A stretch of DNA of 64,000 nt. Origin: Huiozyma naganishii CBS 8797. Its lineage: Eukaryota > Ascomycota > Saccharomycetes > Saccharomycetales > Saccharomycetaceae. Every line of letters begins with the position of its first letter. The stretch's first letter is position 1. The translations under genes and the position numbers were made by a program. Of the stretch, positions 10,318 to 19,027 are shown piece after piece. Location: contig NC_035924.1 of assembly GCF_000348985.1 (NCBI RefSeq), positions 124,001 to 188,000 on the forward strand, written 5' to 3'. A model generated the notes under the pieces. That model searched no databases, was not told the origin of the DNA, and worked only from the letters and a program-made list of their open reading frames with translations.

Positions 10318-10755
10318 CCTCATGGCATTTGTTTTATATATATATTTTGAGTCAGTAAGTAGAGTTCCGTAATTAATCGACTTTTTTTGCATTATTTATT
10401 TGTTTAAAGGAAAAGAAATTGTAAAATAAAGGAGGGAAGCAAGAGAGTATATGAAGTCATAATATTTATATCGTTAAGTAATGTAAAGGAAGTAACTATA
10501 GTGAGCAATTAAACGTGTAATAAGAAGGTCATTTTTTTGTGTTTTTTATAACAGGTTTTATCAACGTTATGTATCTATGAAGGAACTTCAAGAGGGAGGG
10601 AGATTGAGAGAGGAAGAGGAATAGAAATGGGAGAAGGGGAACATAAAAAAAGAGAGGAAAAAGAAGAAGAAGAAGTAGGAAGAAGCCCCCACCGTATCCA
10701 TTTCTTGCGTAGACACATCTTTGGTGAGTCAATTACTGTGCGTGTGTACCACCCG
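10318..10755. other. Convergent SLP1/CLN3 3' region with polypurine tract
   Basis: This is an A/T-rich convergent intergenic region. Positions about 10577-10687 are almost entirely purine on the plus strand (GA- and GAA-rich), hence polypyrimidine in the CLN3 transcript if it lies in the 3' UTR. No gene seen. Confidence 0.7.
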
Positions 10756-12522
10756 CTACTTCTTTTTCTGTAATGCAATTTGATCGAAGTTTAGAATCCC
10801 GTTCTGTGCGGAGGTGACTTCACTGATAAAGTTATCCATCGACTCAAGCAGCGTTTCGTCGGATAACTTTGGCGACTGGCTGATGGAGAACAAGTTTGAG
10901 GACCCGGAGAAGGACATCTGAGACTTGTGTCTTAGTAGTGTCGGTGTTGGTGGGATCGTTGAGTTGCTCGAACCCTTCATGCTCAGCATGGAGGACGGTT
11001 GCTGACACTGTTTTATCGTCCCCGCTGTAAATGTGTTTGACCTGTTTTTCACGTGTGGGAAAGTTGCCGTCACCGGGGTGATTGTATCTATGAACTGGCT
11101 TGAATCTACACGGGTGATTGGTTGTGAGAAGATGGAGGAGGATCTCGAAGATGCATTTGAGATTGAGTTGTCCGAGATCGAGGACGTGGACCTCAGAAGC
11201 AGCGGTGTTGCCGAGGACGAGCTGAACCTGCTGCAGGCTGTGTTTGGGGTCATGAACTCGAGTGGGGTGGGGACCCTTGAGACTGCCTCTGCGTGTTGAA
11301 CGATCGCCTCGCGGTATGGCGCTGGGCCGTACTCCGCCTGCCCTGCGGCGACGACGTCTGAATCGTACCTGATTTCGCCGAGGGAGACGAAGTAGTCTAT
11401 GAACATGGCGATCGAGTTTGGCAACCACGGTTGAATGAAGAACCCGTCCCTCTTGAGCGCGTCCCTCGATTCTAGTAATCCATTGAGGTGCACAAACAGT
11501 TCGAAGTTTGCCGCGGTGAACTTGTCCACAAGGGCGCGTACAGGCCACGCTTTATATTTTTTCAGTAACACTTGCGAGATCTTGAACTTGTTGCTGTTGC
11601 TTTGTGTGGTGGCCCTTGCCATTCTGGGCATGAAGAGGTCCTGCAAGTGCAAGAAGACGCACTGTCTTATCTCTGCCATTTTGTCTCTCGTGATGTGCAA
11701 GTCCAAGTCATGGTTCTCACTATCGCCCGCGATATATTTGAGTAGAGGTGCACTGCATTTTTTTTCGTCTTGTTTTTGTTCCTTTGGCTGCTGTTGCAAG
11801 AGTCTCTTGAAGTGGTTTGGGAAAGTGTCGTCACCTACTATGCATGATGCGACTAGCAAAGCGCTGACTGCCCTTGTTGAATGGTTGAAGCAGAGGTAGT
11901 CCCTATGGTATAGGGAGAAGTCTAGCAAGAAGTTGGTGAACTGGCAGACGATGCCCGTCTTGGGCAGTAGGGTCAGTTTCGGGCACTGGTCGAACAAGAG
12001 GTGTAGGATCTCTGTTGCCGTGGTGACGTGCCCTACGGTCCAGTCGAGTGTGGTGAGGATGTGTCTCTCCATTTGGACGAACATTTGAGGGTCGTAGATC
12101 TGGTAGCATAGCAAGTACAGTTCCTTCAATATGGGGTACTCTATTTTTTTATCCTGATACTTGGCAGCTATCCACAGTGAGGTAGCGATCAGTAACTGGT
12201 AGTGTCTTTTGTAAACTATTCTCTTTGAGCAGTACCTGTCCGCAATCGAGGCAGCAAGGTACAAAGTCTCTGGTGATAGGTCGAAGAAGACGTGCAATTC
12301 GACGAGGAAGTCGATTAGGAATGGTCTCATGTTCCATTTGATCTCTGGCTGGTTGTCTATCATGACAGGGTTGAGTTGCCCCGTGTGAGCAACATCCAAG
12401 TCGTGGTAAAGCAGGAGGATATCCTCTTTGTACGGTTTAATGGTGGCGTTCGCTGTGATCTGTTCATTTTTGACTAAATTCGGGTGCAATTGGACATTTT
12501 GTTTCCTTTTGCAAGCTGACAT
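10756..12522 (-). CDS. CLN3: G1 cyclin Cln3
   Basis: Role: G1 cyclin that activates Cdc28 and starts the Start programme through Whi5/SBF. Seen: 588 residues. The cyclin box spans about residues 20-170, with MRPFLIDFLVELH, ADRYCSKRIVYKRHYQLLIA, SLWIAAKYQDKK and FVQMERHILTTLDW. The DRYCSKR string also occurs in Cln1/Cln2, but the short gap before the Cdk-contacting segment and the overall length fit the Cln3 branch. The C-terminal 200 residues are Ser/Thr/Pro-rich, as expected of a PEST degradation tail. S. cerevisiae Cln3 is 580 residues. It is convergent with SLP1. Cln1/2-type identity is the alternative. Confidence 0.83.
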   Translation of the reverse strand: MSACKRKQNVQLHPNLVKNEQITANATIKPYKEDILLLYHDLDVAHTGQLNPVMIDNQPEIKWNMRPFLIDFLVELHVFFDLSPETLYLAASIADRYCSKRIVYKRHYQLLIATSLWIAAKYQDKKIEYPILKELYLLCYQIYDPQMFVQMERHILTTLDWTVGHVTTATEILHLLFDQCPKLTLLPKTGIVCQFTNFLLDFSLYHRDYLCFNHSTRAVSALLVASCIVGDDTFPNHFKRLLQQQPKEQKQDEKKCSAPLLKYIAGDSENHDLDLHITRDKMAEIRQCVFLHLQDLFMPRMARATTQSNSNKFKISQVLLKKYKAWPVRALVDKFTAANFELFVHLNGLLESRDALKRDGFFIQPWLPNSIAMFIDYFVSLGEIRYDSDVVAAGQAEYGPAPYREAIVQHAEAVSRVPTPLEFMTPNTACSRFSSSSATPLLLRSTSSISDNSISNASSRSSSIFSQPITRVDSSQFIDTITPVTATFPHVKNRSNTFTAGTIKQCQQPSSMLSMKGSSNSTIPPTPTLLRHKSQMSFSGSSNLFSISQSPKLSDETLLESMDNFISEVTSAQNGILNFDQIALQKKK

Positions 12523-13134
12523 TTGTGTCTGCTTCTTGAGTTTAGTAGTTTTTGAGAGGCAGTGTTGTGATTAGAACGACGGTACAGTCCAGTGTGAGCA
12601 TCAAACGGGGAAAATTCGATCAGAGAGCAGACGATGTACAAGCAAAATTTAAAGTAAGCGAACAGATTAGGGATTAAGCTAAAACCGTCTAAAGTTTACC
12701 AATACTAAATGAACGAGCGTGAATGTAGAAAGCAGATTGAACCAGTTTGACCAGAGGCCCTGGGACGGATGGGGGGTAGGAGACGAAAGGGAAGAACGCG
12801 GCTACTGTTCCAGTACTATGATCCGGCCAAGACAAAACCCGGACTACAAACATGCACCAGTCCCAAATTGCACCAAATTGCACCAAATTCCATCGATATA
12901 TATATATAGTGGGACGTACGTGTCTCTGAAATATAGATAGTGAGAGAACAGCCCAGAAAGGCGAGAAAAATTTTTTATTGCTTCTTTGAGTCGCTTTCTT
13001 GATTTTCCCCGTTTCGGGCGCCTGCCCTCAATTTTATACCGGATGCGGAAGGAGGCAGCGGCCGTGCACAGCGACAACCTCTTATTTCCCTTTGCGGTAA
13101 ACGGTCCTCCCCACTCTTGCTTTCTCTCATTTCT
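12523..13134. other. CLN3 promoter and AVT2 3' region
   Basis: About 610 bases between the CLN3 start and the AVT2 stop. A 10-base unit (CCAAATTGCA) is repeated about 2.7 times at 12863-12889 and is followed by an AT dinucleotide run near 12896-12909. No gene, tRNA or intron signal seen. Confidence 0.6.
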
Positions 13135-14676
13135 TTACCGGAAGCGGTAATCGAGGTTGGGGGGGGCGCAGGGGGGACGTGGCCGGGCGGGCACCGCCCG
13201 GCGGCTCAGAACTCGCAGTGGGCGCCCCCCCCGGCCCGCGCTGCGGGACCAGTCCAGCAGCGTCTGCGTCGTGCTGACGAGCATCACCGTGCAGCCAAAG
13301 ACGACGCAGCAGCAGTGGCCCAACCGCTCGCGGGCGGTGTGCGGTTGCGGCCGGCGCCTGGTGAGCAGCACGTGCGTCAGAGGCGGGAGAATGTACGCCG
13401 TGAGCGCGCCCGTGGTGCTGCCGATGACCTCCAGCAGTGCCCCCAGGTTGCACGTCACGAGGGCGACGCCCATCGTCGCGAGCACGAGCACGACCGTTAC
13501 TGCCGTGTGCGGCTGTTCGCTGGGCTCGGGGTCCGGCGGTAGGCCCGGGTGGGGTCCGGCTGGCCCGCGGGCTGGGCTGCTGCCGTGGGGTTCTGGCGGC
13601 GGTGGCTGCTGCGTGGCGGTGTGGCCTCCCCGTGGTGGGTGGTGCCGCCTGTGCTGGTACCACCTGTGCGTCGGTCCCGCCCAGATGTCTAGCACGACGT
13701 TGCGTAGCACGAATATCTCCAGTGGGAAAGTGGTGAGCATGTTGAACCCGAAGAACAGACGGGCGACGTTGATCCAGCCGTCGTCGCCACTGAAGTTGTT
13801 CAGCACGTTGCCCTTCGTCTTTTCCTTGAACGTGTGGAACCCGGTGTACCCCATCAGCATGCACACGGATACACTCACGGCACAGCTCCAGTGTGTCAGC
13901 CTGTTGAACTTGTATATAGACTTGTTGCGTAGCGAGTGGAAGATGAAGCTCGTGTTGTGGTGGCACACAAGTGCGAACGACACGATCGAAACACTCTTGA
14001 AGATCGTCTTGCGGAACCACCACTGCGGTGCGAACAGACTCACTTGAGATTTGAGCTCGCTAGGCAGGAAGGGCCCCCTGACGGCCACGGTCACGACGAT
14101 CACGGCCATGCTCACAAGTGCAAGGAACGACGCTCGCTCCAGTTGCTTGATCTTCTTGCTAAGTGATAAGGGCAAGCTGATCAACAGCGTCACCACAATG
14201 ATCACCCAGTTGCGCTCGATGTACTGTGGTGGACACACGGTCCGCAACACGTGTGGGATCGTGTCGCCAATGATGATGCAGAAGGCAACACACCCACCGA
14301 ACGCGAAGAGACCGTTCGCCAAGAGGATCGCAAGCCGCCCGGGTTCCCCCAGCGCAACGGCAACGCTCTCCTGGTACGTCTCCGTGCCCGTGATCACAAG
14401 GTTCTGCACGATCAACCGCAGAGTCCAGTCGACAAGAAACCCGAGCGCAATGTACACGACGAACGCCCCCAGAACACCGGCCTCCCTCACCGCGAAGGGC
14501 TGCGAGATGATCCCAGCACCAAGGATACTGTTCGCCATGTTCATGAACGCCATGTGCAGCGGAGACTTCTCCTCATTCGTCTCGATGATTCCGGCAATCA
14601 GCGGGTTCTCCAGCTCGTGCAGCTCGTACGACGGCGGCGGGTCCCTCAGGAGCCCCTCATCCTGTGCAGACGTCAT
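13135..14676 (-). CDS. AVT2: Vacuolar-type amino acid transporter of the AVT family (Avt2-like)
   Basis: Role: member of the amino acid/auxin permease family; yeast Avt proteins move neutral amino acids across the vacuolar membrane, and Avt2 itself is poorly characterised. Seen: 513 residues. The N-terminal domain carries the family signature (HMAFMNMANSILGAGIISQPFAVREAG), with about 11 membrane spans in all. A Pro/His/Gly-rich cytosolic loop at about residues 335-395 and an Arg/Pro-rich tail are strikingly G+C-rich and probably add to the usual length of about 480. Neighbour: it is divergent from CAN1; in S. cerevisiae AVT2 (YEL064C) and CAN1 (YEL063C) are also adjacent, though co-oriented. 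The choice of Avt2 over other AVTs leans on that adjacency. Confidence 0.85.
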   Translation of the reverse strand: MTSAQDEGLLRDPPPSYELHELENPLIAGIIETNEEKSPLHMAFMNMANSILGAGIISQPFAVREAGVLGAFVVYIALGFLVDWTLRLIVQNLVITGTETYQESVAVALGEPGRLAILLANGLFAFGGCVAFCIIIGDTIPHVLRTVCPPQYIERNWVIIVVTLLISLPLSLSKKIKQLERASFLALVSMAVIVVTVAVRGPFLPSELKSQVSLFAPQWWFRKTIFKSVSIVSFALVCHHNTSFIFHSLRNKSIYKFNRLTHWSCAVSVSVCMLMGYTGFHTFKEKTKGNVLNNFSGDDGWINVARLFFGFNMLTTFPLEIFVLRNVVLDIWAGPTHRWYQHRRHHPPRGGHTATQQPPPPEPHGSSPARGPAGPHPGLPPDPEPSEQPHTAVTVVLVLATMGVALVTCNLGALLEVIGSTTGALTAYILPPLTHVLLTRRRPQPHTARERLGHCCCVVFGCTVMLVSTTQTLLDWSRSAGRGGRPLRVLSRRAVPARPRPPCAPPNLDYRFR

Positions 14677-14748
14677 CCTTGCTTCGATCTACTACAGACT
14701 TCCGCAAGTTCACCGATCGGCTCTGTTTATATCACTAGCACAGCCCGC

Positions 14749-14780
14749 CTTATCAGCCATTCATACTCTCTTATCTTATC
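14749..14780. promoter_or_regulatory. Cluster of three GATAAG sites between AVT2 and CAN1
   Basis: CTTATC (GATAAG on the other strand) occurs at 14749-14754, 14770-14775 and 14775-14780 in the divergent promoter. These are the core sites of the GATA factors Gln3/Gat1, which drive nitrogen-catabolite-repressed permease genes. Regulation of both transporters from here is an inference. Confidence 0.55.
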
Positions 14781-14910
14781 GTCATTTTTTGTTCTCGAGA
14801 CGGCCAAACTGCGAAAATTTTTTACATCTATAAAACTTCGATACTTGTGGGGGGGATGACAAGAACTGGCCAGGATACAGCAGCACAGTACAGCACGATC
14901 CACGCACGGC

Positions 14911-16650
14911 ATGGAGTTTAGTGAGAAACCGGGTGCGAGTGTCGGGTCGAGCCCCGATATGCGCCATAGAAAGAAAGCAGAGGAGATGAGGGAGACCAAA
15001 CTAGCAGCGGTCACGTCGTACACTTCCTTGGGCGAGTCCCGTGCGGATATCCGCCACAGGATGTCCTTTGAGTCCGGGGAGGACGGCGAGTCCGAGGAAC
15101 AGACAGGGTACGTGCACGACGCAGAGGTCAAGCGGGAGTTGAAGCAGAGACACATTGGGATGATCGCCCTGGGGGCGACCATTGGTACTGGTCTTTTCAT
15201 TGGGTTGTCCACACCACTGAAACAGGCAGGTCCAGTCGGGGCACTGATCTCGTACATATTCATGGGGACACTAGTGTACAGTGTCACGCAATCATTGGGG
15301 GAGATGGCCACTTTCATCCCTGTGACGTCCTCATTCACAGTGTTCGCACAGAGATTCTTGTCTCCGTCCATAGGTGCAGCGACTGGGTACATGTACTGGT
15401 TCTCCTGGGCGGTCACTTTCGCGTTGGAGCTCAGCGTAATAGGACAGGTCATTCAGTACTGGACGTACGCCGTCCCATTAGCAGCATGGATCAGTATATT
15501 CTGGGTCGTCATCACCGCGGGGAACATGTTCCCAGTTAAATACTACGGTGAGGTAGAGTTCTGGATCGCGTTCATCAAAGTCATTGCCATCGTGGGGTTC
15601 CTACTATACTGTTTGTGTATGGTCTGTGGGGCAGGCGTCACGGGGCCCGTAGGGTTCAGGTACTGGAGGAACCCAGGCCCATGGGGGCCAGGGATTATCT
15701 CCAAGGATAAAAACGAGGCAAGGTTCTTAGGGTGGGTCTCCTCGCTTATTAATGGTGCTTTCACTTACCAGGGCACAGAATTGGTAGGGATCAGTGCTGG
15801 GGAGGCCGCGAACCCTAGAAAGGCAGTGCCACGTGCCATCAAGAAAGTTGTGTTCAGAATCCTGTTTTTCTACATTGGGTCGTTGTTCTTCATTGGCCTG
15901 CTTGTCCCTTACAACGATGATGCATTGAATAACACGGATAGTTACGTCGCGTCGTCGCCCTTCATAATAGCCATCAAGAACAGTGGTACACCTGTTCTGC
16001 CGCACATCTTCAACGCTGTCATTGCTTGTACAATTGTCTCCGCGGGGAACTCAAACGTCTACGTCGGGTCCCGGATCTTGTTTGGGTTGTCCAAGAACAA
16101 ATTGGCACCGAAGATATTGTCCAGGACCACCAAGGGCGGTGTCCCCTGGATCGCTGTGCTTGTGACATCAGTGGTAGGAGCGTTAGCGTACATGGAAACG
16201 TCTACAGGTGGTCAAAACGCATTCAACTGGTTACTAAACATTACCGCGGTAGCCGGGTTCTTTACATGGCTGTTCATCTCTTTGTCGCATATCAGGTTCA
16301 TGCAAGCGCTTAAGTACCGTGGTATATCAAGGGACGACTTACCCTTCAAAGCGGCTTTAATGCCTGGGTTGGCGTACTACGCTTCTTTTCTAATGTTTGT
16401 CATCATCATCATCCAAGGGTTTACCGCTTTTGCTCCAAAGTTTAGCGGGAGTGATTTCGCAGCCGCTTATATTTCCATCTTTTTATTCATAGGCATCTGG
16501 TGCCTATTCCAAATTATATTCCGTTGCCGCTTTATTCATAAAGTAGAGGATGTCGATATAGACACGGACAGAAGGGATATCGAGGCAGTCGTGTGGGAAG
16601 ATGCGGAACCGAAAACCGTTTGGGACAAGTTCTGGAACATCATTGCGTAA
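14911..16650 (+). CDS. CAN1: Plasma-membrane basic amino acid permease (arginine permease)
   Basis: Role: proton-coupled uptake of arginine and other basic amino acids at the plasma membrane. Seen: 579 residues. A cytosolic N-terminus of about 75 residues is followed by the amino acid permease domain, which opens with [20 protein letters not shown]. The span contains [40 protein letters not shown] and a C-terminal [19 protein letters not shown], all very close to S. cerevisiae Can1. Twelve membrane spans are expected. A TATA-like element (TATAAAAC) lies at 14829-14836. Alp1 and Lyp1 are close paralogues, and adjacency to AVT2 favours CAN1. It is convergent with the mating-type cassette. Confidence 0.94.
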   Translation: MEFSEKPGASVGSSPDMRHRKKAEEMRETKLAAVTSYTSLGESRADIRHRMSFESGEDGESEEQTGYVHDAEVKRELKQRHIGMIALGATIGTGLFIGLSTPLKQAGPVGALISYIFMGTLVYSVTQSLGEMATFIPVTSSFTVFAQRFLSPSIGAATGYMYWFSWAVTFALELSVIGQVIQYWTYAVPLAAWISIFWVVITAGNMFPVKYYGEVEFWIAFIKVIAIVGFLLYCLCMVCGAGVTGPVGFRYWRNPGPWGPGIISKDKNEARFLGWVSSLINGAFTYQGTELVGISAGEAANPRKAVPRAIKKVVFRILFFYIGSLFFIGLLVPYNDDALNNTDSYVASSPFIIAIKNSGTPVLPHIFNAVIACTIVSAGNSNVYVGSRILFGLSKNKLAPKILSRTTKGGVPWIAVLVTSVVGALAYMETSTGGQNAFNWLLNITAVAGFFTWLFISLSHIRFMQALKYRGISRDDLPFKAALMPGLAYYASFLMFVIIIIQGFTAFAPKFSGSDFAAAYISIFLFIGIWCLFQIIFRCRFIHKVEDVDIDTDRRDIEAVVWEDAEPKTVWDKFWNIIA

Positions 16651-17027
16651 GCCGTAATGAATGGACACCTCTGCACGGTTGCTCGTTGGTGTGGTTCCCA
16701 CACCATTCATGCACAACAAGAACGGCAACTTTTAGTGGTGGTGGGGTAACGAGATTAGTCGAATACAGTCAGCATATTGCATCGTCTCGGTCGTTGCCCT
16801 GCCGTAGTGCCGTCTTTGTGAACTATTTATTAGTATATAACTACGTACGTTTCTTGAGTAAGTATACTATGGTAATAATATTAATGTAATCAATACCATT
16901 AAAGGTAGAAGGAGGGAAAATGAAAAATGGACATTTTTCATCCAAAAAGTGTCCAAAAAAGGAAAAAATGAAGTTTCAGAATACGTTTCAAAACTGATGG
17001 TTCAACGAAAGAACTGAATAAACGCCC

Positions 17028-17153
17028 AAACCCTAGGTGAAGAGTGGCCTTTTGGTATGGATGAACATCTAAATCACACTTGGGGACGTATACTCTCTTT
17101 TAAAAACCAAAACCCTAACGTAGATGAGCTAACCCTAAATATATCAACCCTAA
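17028..17153 (+). promoter_or_regulatory. Cluster of four AACCCTA-type (Tbf1-like) motifs beside MAT
   Basis: ACCCTA cores occur at 17028-17035 (AAACCCTA), 17111-17118, 17131-17138 and 17146-17153 (each AACCCTAA), all in the same orientation within 126 bases. A further copy, in the opposite orientation, overlaps the branchpoint of MATa1 intron 2 (17455-17462). AACCCTAA is the binding core of the yeast Myb-domain factor Tbf1, which acts in gene activation and at chromatin boundaries. The binding is inferred. Confidence 0.55.
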
Positions 17154-17368
17154 TGAAAGTTAATAAGCTTGCACTGTTAAGAGTAGTCTAAAATGTATAT
17201 TATCTAAATTTTGAATACATAGATCAACTATAAACGCCGTATTTTCGTATCCTCTACTAACTACACGTTCATGCTTCAATAAAGTGGGAGTCAAATGGGG
17301 AAGAGATTGGATGGAAGCGTTCTAAAATGTGATAACGAATGAAATATACTATAGTCGATCTATTTGTT

Positions 17369-17384
17369 TATACTGCTGCAGAAA
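17369..17384 (-). promoter_or_regulatory. HO-like endonuclease site / Y-Z junction
   Basis: The minus strand reads TTTCTGCAGCAGTATA, two mismatches from the S. cerevisiae core TTTCCGCAACAGTATA cut by HO at the Y/Z junction. It lies 36 bases beyond the MATa1 stop, on the side where Z should be. Read in frame, it gives LQQYKQIDRL then a stop, matching the AQQYN stretch of MATalpha1 that the HO site encodes. This suggests a truncated alpha1 3' end in Z. Confidence 0.65.
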
Positions 17385-17420
17385 TTTTACCATTCTTGAA
17401 TATAGAGGATTTCATGCTAG

Positions 17421-17878
17421 TTATTTCGATCTAGCACGTTTGTTTATAAACTACTTAGGGTTAGTACTTAAGGTAACCAACAAAAACATTTTCAAAATTC
17501 AACATACCCATATTCTTACTTGCAACGGACTGATCCCACATTTTCTTGCAATTAATTGTCTTTCTTCTTTTGTTAACCATTGTTTCTTAGTAAACACTTT
17601 CTCCAAGAATAAACGAGTACGCCTAGAAATGACCGGCCTATTCTTTTGTTCAATGATTGTAGAATATGTTTCGTACAAGTCTTTTAAAAGTCCCTTTTTC
17701 TCTGGTACATTAAGCCCCGATACAAGGATTTCCTGAAATTGAATGCGTTGTGTTAGTAGTAGAAAAGGGGCAATACTCCCTGAGAGTAAAATACGAACTG
17801 ACAACATACTTTAATAGCTTCGTTACATTTGGAGTAAACAACATGCACTCTCAAATTTTGCTTCTTGCGTGCTCCCAT
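17421..17878 (-). CDS. MATa1: Mating-type homeodomain protein a1 (three exons)
   Basis: Role: a1 pairs with alpha2 in diploids to repress haploid-specific genes. Seen on the minus strand: exon 1 17878-17810 (23 codons), intron 17809-17733, exon 2 17732-17508 (75 codons), intron 17507-17451, exon 3 17450-17421. Both introns start GTATGT and carry TACTAAC; acceptors are CAG and TAG. The spliced protein is 107 residues (126 in S. cerevisiae). Its homeodomain includes RRTRLFLEKVFTKKQ, ARKCGISPLQVRIW and, across intron 2, FINKRARSK, restoring the WFINKR recognition helix. Intron 2 falls at the same codon as in S. cerevisiae a1. The start ATG has an in-frame upstream stop. Only exon 2 gives a visible long frame, so gene finders may truncate it. 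Confidence 0.93.
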
Positions 17879-18127
17879 TTTAGAATATACAAACTTCTAG
17901 TAAACAAAACAGTAAACAATACAACGGTACACAAATGTCAAATCTCCCCCTCTATACTCGCTGGGCTTTTGTAGAGATACCTTTCCAGCTCTCTACACTG
18001 TTGATCAACAACATTATATAGGTAGTTATCTATATATATGTATAACTGAAAGAAAAAAAATATGAAACACGAAATTACTCTTGTATCTAAACTGCTTTGA
18101 AAGTTAAAACCTCATTACGGGAGCAAA

Positions 18128-18778
18128 ATGACCATCCAGGATAATGTCGTACCAAATAACTATACCGTTCATATGGTTCCATGTAAAATACGGTACACGG
18201 GTCCTACAAAAGAGCTAACAAACAATATGATAATCGAGGAGACCAATGACAAATACAACAGTACCTATATCACAGGGCACAAAATCAGAGGGAGAGAAGT
18301 GGACACTTCGCAACAGATGTTATCTCCTTACATATTGAAAGACAATCCAGAAACTACCACGGATGAGAAGCTATCAACAATCTCAAGTAAGAATGCTTCG
18401 CCAATACAACACTTGATAAATTACGAAAGAGAAGGCAACGAGTCCAGACTCGTTGAAGAAATGTCCAAGCTGGAAGAGTTCCTATTGCTTAACACGTCAT
18501 CCATTCCTAAACACCTGGGAAAGAGGCAACTTACCAATTACAACACACCGACATTACTGCTCAAGTTACTCTTCCAACAAACAACTCATCCCACACCCAA
18601 CAAACCTGCATTACCTAGGAGACCTCCACAATACTATTTAGACACTTTGTTTACTCCAAATATATATACATATACACAATCATATACAAGCACACAACAC
18701 ACCCAATTGAACAGTCTAACAACACTGAGCGCAGCTCATTGCATCGCTACATCTTGGAAATTTCTTAAAAAAAATTAA
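18128..18778 (+). CDS. RNH203: Ribonuclease H2 subunit C (Rnh203-like) with a long C-terminal extension
   Basis: Role: non-catalytic subunit of RNase H2, which removes ribonucleotides from DNA and degrades RNA:DNA hybrids. Seen: residues 8-30 (NNYTVHMVPCKIRYTGPT), a short YITGHKIRGREVD strand pair (the YFRGRxL-type motif), and residues about 98-124 (LINYEREGNESRLVEEMSK) match the Rnh203 pattern NYEREG...LARLQEL. S. cerevisiae Rnh203 ends soon after this, at 110 residues; here about 90 Thr/Pro/Tyr-rich residues follow, with no resemblance to the family. Neighbours: directly beside MATa1 on the X side, a place not occupied by this gene in S. cerevisiae (YLR154C). Confidence 0.75.
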   Translation: MTIQDNVVPNNYTVHMVPCKIRYTGPTKELTNNMIIEETNDKYNSTYITGHKIRGREVDTSQQMLSPYILKDNPETTTDEKLSTISSKNASPIQHLINYEREGNESRLVEEMSKLEEFLLLNTSSIPKHLGKRQLTNYNTPTLLLKLLFQQTTHPTPNKPALPRRPPQYYLDTLFTPNIYTYTQSYTSTQHTQLNSLTTLSAAHCIATSWKFLKKN

Positions 18779-19027
18779 ACCATATGTTCCTCGAGCATTT
18801 CATTTGGTTGCATTGAACATATATACAAGTTCCGATACTCCTGGTCTGCTAGTAAACTATCCTAAATAACTACCAAACAACTTAACTTCTCATTTCTGGA
18901 CAAGAGGTTGTCCAGAGAGAACAGAGAATCTTTAATTTGACTAGGAGATACTCTTTTTTAATAATTTTGGATTATCAGAATCCTCACTAGCGCAGAGCTT
19001 AAATCGCATAGTTTCAGAATCTGATAA

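Larger units (their letters stand above)
16651..17420. other. CAN1-MAT intergenic (Z side of the cassette)
   Basis: Contains the AACCCTAA motif cluster and the HO-like site listed separately. I saw no open reading frame of note, no tRNA and no second mating-type gene. A stretch near 16920-16990 is A-rich with a short imperfect inverted repeat around TGGACATTTTTCATCC. Confidence 0.6.

Noticed and set aside
17329..17736. Plus-strand frame of 135 codons across the MAT cassette
   Set aside because: It runs antisense through the a1 exons and introns and shows no family similarity; the spliced minus-strand a1 explains the region.
18128..18778. MATa2 or MATalpha2 remnant on the X side of the cassette
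   Set aside because: No homeodomain or HMG motif is readable between a1 and BUD5; the frame there matches Rnh203 instead.
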